Source: CAZWHE01 sp964633825
Lineage (GTDB): Bacteria > Planctomycetota > B15-G4 > CAYZWU01
Assembly: GCA_964633825.1 (NCBI GenBank)
Contig: CAZWHE010000141.1
Coordinates: 1 to 10,872 of the forward strand
Reading direction: 5' to 3'
Length of the DNA stretch: 10,872 bases
Positions 6,631 through 10,872 of this stretch are shown piece by piece. A program made the translations under genes and the position numbers. Each line of letters opens with the position of its first letter. The stretch's first letter is position 1. A model generated the notes under the pieces. That model saw only the letters and a program-made list of their open reading frames with translations. It was not told where the DNA came from and did no database searches.

Positions 6631-9600
6631 CAAAAACCGGACAAGAACCGATGATGCCTAAACCCGAACAGGGAAGCAGTAGGGGCTCCTTCTTTTTTCA
6701 GAAAACCCTTCTCGCCATCCTGCTCATCGCCGCCTGCATCCTGACCGGGCTCTTCTCGCTCGACGGCATGGTCAAGGAAGACATCCCCGACCTCAAGATC
6801 CCCCAGGCCATTGTGGAAACCGAATGGCCCGGCGCAGATCCCAAAACAATGGAGCAGCAGGTCACCAAGAAGCTCGAAGAGAAAATCAAAAGCCTCGACG
6901 GCCTCAAGAGGATGCGGAGCTCGTCTTTCAACTCTTTCTCCGTCGTCGTTGTGGAGTTCGAGGCCGACATGGACCTGGACGAATCGATCCGGACCCTGCG
7001 CGAGTCGGTTCAGGACGCCGTTCCCAAGCTCCCCAAGGGGGCCAAGCGGCCCAAGATCACCAAGGCGTCGGTCAACGAAACGCCCGTCATGACCGTGGGG
7101 CTCTTCGGCGACATCCCGCCCAACCTCCTGGGCGACACGGCCTGGAAGCTCAAGGAGGAGCTGCTCAAGATCCGGGGCGTCAACAAGGTGAACATCAACG
7201 GGCGCCGGAAAGACGTGATCCACGTGCGTATGATCAACAGCCGGCTGGGCGCCCTGAACATCGCTCCCCAGAAAGTCGTTCGCGCGATCCAGGAAGCGAG
7301 CATCGACATGCCCTGGGAGAGGATCGACGATCCCCATCTGGCGCTCTCCCTCAGGCTCGAGGGGCGGTTCCGGTCGCTCAAAGACCTGAAAGAGCTGCCC
7401 GTCGCCAAGATCGGCGAGCGGCGCGTCTTTCTCCGCGAAGTGGCCGAGGTCCGGCGCGACCTGGAAATGGAAAAAGCCGTCATCCGCATGGCCTATCCCG
7501 GAAAGGAATTCCGCCCCTGCCTCACGATCGACGTCAAGAAATCGCCCGGCGCCGACACGGTCCGCCTCATCGATGCGGCCAAGGAAAAGGTCGCCAAGTT
7601 CCGGGAAAGCGCAGCCTGGCCCCAGAGCCTGGAACACAAAATCACTAGCGACCAGTCGATCACCATCATGGACAACCTGATGAGCGTCTTCCACAACGGG
7701 TGGCAGGCCATGCTCTGCGTCTTCGTCGTTCTCCTTTTCGCGCTGACCTGGCGGGAAGCCCTCATCGCCGGGCTCTCCATACCGATCACTTTTCTCGGGG
7801 CCCTGTGCGTGATCTGGGGCTTGGGGTACACGCTGAACCAGCTCGTCATCATCGGAATGGTGCTCGCCCTCGGGCTTCTCGTGGACGATTTTATCCTGAT
7901 GATGGAGGGAATGCACGACAACCTGACGGAGAAAAAGCTCTCCCTCCCGGACGCGCAGCGCGCCACGGTGAAGCAATACGCCGTTCCGTCCTTTTCGGGC
8001 TCGCTCACGACGATCATGGTTTTTATTCCTCTCATGGCGATCGGCGGAGAGGACGGCAAGTTCATCAGGCTCATTCCGGTGACGGCCGCGATCTGTCTGA
8101 TCCTGTCGTACGCCGTCTCTCTCCTCATCGACATCCCCATGTCGAAATACCTTCTCCGTCCCACAAAGGCCGGCTCGAAGCCCGGCATGGGCGACCGCGT
8201 GTCGAACCTGCTCTCTTCGTGGTTCGACGGCTGGCTTAAAAGAACAGTGCTCGGAGGCCGGCTCCGGGCCGCGGCCTGGGTCGGTTCGGCGCTTCTGCTC
8301 CTCGCGCTCTCCGTCACGGCGGCGGGCTACCTTCCCGTTTTGCTCTATCCCAAGGCGGACGGCCGCAACCTGGGCATCACGATCCGGATGAGGCCCGAGA
8401 CCGTTCTCGAAAGGGCCGACGAGCTGAGAAAGCGGATCTGCAGCGAGATCTTTTGCGAAAAAACGGAAAGCGGGGTCGTCTGGAAAAAGGATTTCATCGA
8501 GAGCATCGTCGCATACGCCGGCCAGATGAGCCCCATGGCGCGGAGCAACATCGCCGATGCGCTGATCCCCGAAAAGGAACAGTTCTACGTCTCTTTCAGC
8601 TGCATGCTGACGCCGAAAAGCGATCGGGAGCGCCTGGGATTCGCCTACCTTCCCGAGCTGAGAAAGGAGATCGAGCCCCTTCTCGAGGAAGAAGCGCCCG
8701 GGTCGCGGCTCACCTTCACCATAGACGGCGGAGGGCCCTCCACGGCCGACCCCGTTCAGGTGGAGCTGGCGGGCGAGGACATGAATACGCTGCGCCGCCT
8801 ATCCGCACAGGTGAGGGAGGCGCTGCTTCACGTGCCGGGCGCCGTGGATGTGAAAGACAACCTGGGGCCGCCCAGAATGGACATCGCTTTCAAGCCGAAC
8901 CGAGAAGCGCTCAATTTTTACGGCCTGCCGCTGGAGGAGCTGGCCCAGCAGGTGCGATACGCTGTTTCGAGCGAGAAGATCGGCGATTATCCCGTGACCG
9001 GCGCCGCCAAGGAGGATCTCGAGATCCGGGCTTCATACGCCTGGGGAAGCCGCAACGGTCTTCCCGGAGGCCCGCGGAACTGGAGCGAAGCCGAGTTCAT
9101 CCGGGCTTTTGTGCCCAACGGCGAGAGCGTTCCTCTGCCGTCGCTTCTCAAATACAACATCGGCGCGTCGCCCATCGCCATCACCCATGCCGACGGCGAA
9201 AGAGCGGTGGTGGTGAGCTGCCAGACCGCGGGCCGCGCTCCGGCCGATCTCTTCGCCGACCTCGAAAAAACGCTGAAGGAAAAAGAGAAAGAGTGGCCGG
9301 CCGGTTACGCCTGGCGGTTCAAGGGCGAGGCCGAATCGTCGGCCGAGACTTACGGTTCCACGTCGGTTGCGCTCATGATCGCCATTCTCCTCGTTTTCGC
9401 CATCCTGGCGCTCCAGTTCGATTCATTCAGCCAGCCGCTCATCATTCTCACGGCGCTCCCCTTTTCGATGACGGGTGTGTTCTCGGGATTCTTCCTCTTT
9501 GGAATCCCCTTCTCATTTCCGGCCATGATCGGCGTGATCAGTCTCGTCGGCATCGCCGTCAACGACGCGATCGTTCTCATCGACACGATGAACGGCTTTC

Positions 9601-9854
9601 GCAAAGAGGGCCTGTCCATCGTCGAGACGGCCGCGCGCGGCGCCTGCGCGCGCCTGAGGCCCATCCTCGTCACGACCATAACGACCATCGCCGGCCTGAC
9701 CCCGCTGGCGCTCTCCGACCCGCTCTGGATGCCGCTCTGCACGGCGATCATTTTCGGGATCTGCGCCGCCACCGTCATCTCGCTCGTGATCATTCCGGCC
9801 ATGTATCTCCTGCTCGTCAAGCCGATCGAAGAGGCCGAAATCGTCATTGTCTGA
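6627..9854 (+). CDS. RND efflux transporter permease subunit (AcrB/HAE-like)
   Basis: This 1075-residue proton-driven inner-membrane pump subunit has normal family length. TM1 lies at about 27-46, followed by a large periplasmic loop (the pattern VETEWPGADPKTMEQQVTKK at 63-82 is typical). TM2-6 span about 359-502, TM7 about 550-570, a second periplasmic loop follows, and TM8-12 span about 911-1064. TM4 carries the proton-relay pair D420-D421 in GLLVDDFILMMEG. In TM10 (GIAVNDAIVLID, 975-986) the position of AcrB Lys940 is Asn979, followed by Asp980. An Asn at that site is common in AcrB relatives. The start at 6627 overlaps the adaptor stop by ATGA. Two further ATGs (6651, 6654) would trim a long N-terminal tail and remain possible. 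Substrate is unknown. It works with the adaptor; no outer-membrane channel gene is adjacent. Confidence 0.95.
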   Translation: MTKTGQEPMMPKPEQGSSRGSFFFQKTLLAILLIAACILTGLFSLDGMVKEDIPDLKIPQAIVETEWPGADPKTMEQQVTKKLEEKIKSLDGLKRMRSSSFNSFSVVVVEFEADMDLDESIRTLRESVQDAVPKLPKGAKRPKITKASVNETPVMTVGLFGDIPPNLLGDTAWKLKEELLKIRGVNKVNINGRRKDVIHVRMINSRLGALNIAPQKVVRAIQEASIDMPWERIDDPHLALSLRLEGRFRSLKDLKELPVAKIGERRVFLREVAEVRRDLEMEKAVIRMAYPGKEFRPCLTIDVKKSPGADTVRLIDAAKEKVAKFRESAAWPQSLEHKITSDQSITIMDNLMSVFHNGWQAMLCVFVVLLFALTWREALIAGLSIPITFLGALCVIWGLGYTLNQLVIIGMVLALGLLVDDFILMMEGMHDNLTEKKLSLPDAQRATVKQYAVPSFSGSLTTIMVFIPLMAIGGEDGKFIRLIPVTAAICLILSYAVSLLIDIPMSKYLLRPTKAGSKPGMGDRVSNLLSSWFDGWLKRTVLGGRLRAAAWVGSALLLLALSVTAAGYLPVLLYPKADGRNLGITIRMRPETVLERADELRKRICSEIFCEKTESGVVWKKDFIESIVAYAGQMSPMARSNIADALIPEKEQFYVSFSCMLTPKSDRERLGFAYLPELRKEIEPLLEEEAPGSRLTFTIDGGGPSTADPVQVELAGEDMNTLRRLSAQVREALLHVPGAVDVKDNLGPPRMDIAFKPNREALNFYGLPLEELAQQVRYAVSSEKIGDYPVTGAAKEDLEIRASYAWGSRNGLPGGPRNWSEAEFIRAFVPNGESVPLPSLLKYNIGASPIAITHADGERAVVVSCQTAGRAPADLFADLEKTLKEKEKEWPAGYAWRFKGEAESSAETYGSTSVALMIAILLVFAILALQFDSFSQPLIILTALPFSMTGVFSGFFLFGIPFSFPAMIGVISLVGIAVNDAIVLIDTMNGFRKEGLSIVETAARGACARLRPILVTTITTIAGLTPLALSDPLWMPLCTAIIFGICAATVISLVIIPAMYLLLVKPIEEAEIVIV

Positions 9855-9866
9855 CCGGAGAATCCA

Positions 9867-10601
9867 ATGGCATCGAAACAGCCCTTTCTCCCACGATTGA
9901 GCCTGCTTCTGCTCCTCGGACCCGCGGCCCTTCTCCCGGCCGGCTGCAAGGCCGGGCCGGCGGAAAAGCTGACCGATTTCTTCGGTGAAAAAGGGGACAT
10001 GATCGAGGTGAAGGAGGTGGCGACCTTCCACACCATTCTCATCGATCCGGGCCCGCTCGACTGGGACAAGTACAAGAAAATCCACATCGCGCCGGTCAAC
10101 GTCGAGTATCTCAAGGAGATGAGCTGGTGGGAGGGATTGGCCCTCGACTCGCCCGACAAAGAAGGCATAGGAAAGCTCGCAGAATACACGCGCGACACCT
10201 TCTTCAAGGCCCACGCGAACAACGATCACAAAAACGCCCTGTTCGTGGCCGACAGGCCGGACGGGAGCGAGACGCTCGTTCTCGAAATCGCCCTGACCGA
10301 AATCACGCCGACAAAGGTTTGGCTGAACACGGTCACCACCGCTTTTGCTCTGCCGATCGACAAGGGCGTCGTCGCCTTCGAGGCGCGGCTGAGGGACGGA
10401 GGATCGAAGAGGATCCTGGCCAAGTTCGCCGACCGGGAAGCGGGAAAACAGAACATCATCTTCAACATCAAGGACTTTACCTGGTATTCACACGCCAAAG
10501 CCCTAATCAAAGAGTGGGCCGACCAGTCCGTCGAGATCACCAACTCCGAAGAGGACGAGCTCGTTTCGGACTCGTGGGGTTTCGAGTTTTGGTTCTGGTA
10601 G
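9867..10601 (+). CDS. DUF3313-like lipoprotein, last gene of the RND operon
   Basis: This 244-residue predicted lipoprotein starts at ATG 9867, with GGAG six bases upstream and only 12 bases after the permease stop. A hydrophobic signal (about 9-23) ends in LPAGC with C27 as the lipidated residue. Proline at -3 is atypical for a lipobox, but the rest fits, and Lys at +2 predicts outer-membrane sorting. The body resembles DUF3313: IHIAPVNVEYL near residue 72, an alpha segment with LAEYTRDTFFKA, a strand pattern LVLEIALTEITPTKVWLN, then KGVVAFEARLRDGG and a final helix with ALIKEWADQ. The family has no established activity. The C-terminus is aromatic (WGFEFWFW). Position in the operon suggests a role at the outer membrane with the RND pump; this is inference. 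Family assignment is by memory of the pattern and is not certain. Confidence 0.8.
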   Translation: MASKQPFLPRLSLLLLLGPAALLPAGCKAGPAEKLTDFFGEKGDMIEVKEVATFHTILIDPGPLDWDKYKKIHIAPVNVEYLKEMSWWEGLALDSPDKEGIGKLAEYTRDTFFKAHANNDHKNALFVADRPDGSETLVLEIALTEITPTKVWLNTVTTAFALPIDKGVVAFEARLRDGGSKRILAKFADREAGKQNIIFNIKDFTWYSHAKALIKEWADQSVEITNSEEDELVSDSWGFEFWFW

Positions 10602-10806
10602 GCCGGGCGCGGGGGAAAAAAGACCGGCCGTGCTTGATCAAGCGGCTCGCGGGCCGTAGTGACTGCACTTATTGAAAAGCCGGCTAACCCGTTTGTCCCA
10701 GGGGATACACATTAAACGACACTGATGTCCCATGTGAGGCTTTCTCCAGGCATGGTCCCGGGCCCACGTAACGCTGAGACAAAACCTGTGTGTAAAGTTT
10801 GACAAA
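10602..10806. other. Non-coding stretch after the RND operon
   Basis: I see no gene on either strand. The stretch contains an A-tract (10616-10621), a 12-bp palindrome GCTTGATCAAGC (10632-10643), two TGTCCCA words 32 bases apart (10694 and 10726), a CCCGGGCCC block near 10757-10765, and the dyad GTTTGACAAAC (10797-10807). That dyad includes a perfect TTGACA (10799-10804) but no matching -10. There is no plus-strand hairpin with a T-tract that would clearly end the operon. It could be a regulatory spacer for a gene beyond the window or a relic of a mobile element; neither can be shown. Confidence 0.4.
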
Positions 10807-10847
10807 CATTTTTTCTCCCCCTGTTTCGGGTGGGGGGAGAAAAAATG
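10807..10847. repeat. 15-bp perfect inverted repeat with an 11-nt loop
   Basis: The left arm, CATTTTTTCTCCCCC (10807-10821), is the exact reverse complement of the right arm (10833-10847). T-runs lie on the outer 5' side and A-runs on the outer 3' side on both strands, the opposite of an intrinsic terminator. The right arm reads GGGGGAGAAAAAATG, a good Shine-Dalgarno five bases before an ATG at 10845, but that frame stops after five codons. It resembles the start-covering repeat at bases 1-98 in this respect. It may be a regulatory hairpin or a fold-back near a contig end. Confidence 0.85.
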
Positions 10848-10872
10848 ATTAAGATATATTAGTGGGATGTTA

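Noticed and set aside
6441..7976. Long minus-strand open frame over adaptor and permease
   Set aside because: It is antisense to strongly supported RND genes, with charged, His/Asp-rich composition and no recognisable domain.
8453..9988. Plus-strand open frame in another phase over the permease 3' half
   Set aside because: It is an out-of-frame shadow, Arg-rich and overlapping the permease proton-relay region and the lipoprotein start.
10613..10656. Possible minus-strand terminator (CGGCC/GGCCG arms around GCTTGATCAAGC, followed by six Ts on the minus strand)
   Set aside because: The outer stem is only five pairs with a large, loosely paired interior, and no minus-strand gene is seen to its right inside the window.
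10845..10862. ATG with a good Shine-Dalgarno near the right end
   Set aside because: The frame ends after five codons at TAG. It could be a leader peptide, but nothing downstream is visible to support that.
1..10872. CRISPR array, tRNA, rRNA or insertion sequence
   Set aside because: No regularly spaced direct repeats, no cloverleaf-like or conserved RNA segments and no transposase motifs were seen. The coil repeats at 409-780 are protein-coding.

Overview
The window looks like chromosomal DNA of a GC-rich, Gram-negative-type (diderm) bacterium. The evidence is an outer-membrane-type lipoprotein, an RND efflux adaptor and permease, and an exported beta-helix protein. A heme-binding Tll0287-like sensor and a GGGIYC-type beta-helix protein fit environmental lineages such as Aminicenantes/Acidobacteriota or the former deltaproteobacteria. 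That placement is a guess from gene style; there is no rRNA or marker gene here.

Layout. Bases 1-98 are a perfect 39-bp inverted repeat around a 20-nt loop. Its right arm holds the Shine-Dalgarno sequence and first codons of the first gene, which suggests a contig-end fold-back artefact or a very recent inverted duplication. At 76-1392 (+) is a secreted right-handed beta-helix protein. Converging on it at 1418-3748 (-) is a hybrid histidine kinase with a periplasmic CxxCH heme-type sensor domain, a Cys/His-rich PAS domain, HisKA/HATPase and a C-terminal receiver. Divergent from the kinase, at 3914-5278 (+), is a MATE multidrug/toxin exporter. After a 71-nt gap that holds the best promoter in the window comes a compact three-gene unit: RND periplasmic adaptor (5350-6630), RND inner-membrane permease (6627-9854, ATGA overlap) and a DUF3313-like lipoprotein (9867-10601). 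The last 271 bases show no convincing gene and contain a 15-bp perfect inverted repeat.

How the genes may work together. Adaptor and permease would form a proton-driven export complex across inner membrane and periplasm. No TolC-type outer-membrane channel is encoded here, so it must come from elsewhere, and the co-transcribed lipoprotein is the most interesting open question of the operon. The MATE exporter is an independent single-component pump. The kinase carries its own receiver and has no adjacent DNA-binding regulator, so its target cannot be read from the window.

I do not see a clearly undescribed system. The points most worth a second look are the terminal inverted repeat, the apparently leaderless RND operon promoter, the RND operon with a DUF3313-like lipoprotein in place of an outer-membrane factor, and the doubly redox/metal-equipped kinase.
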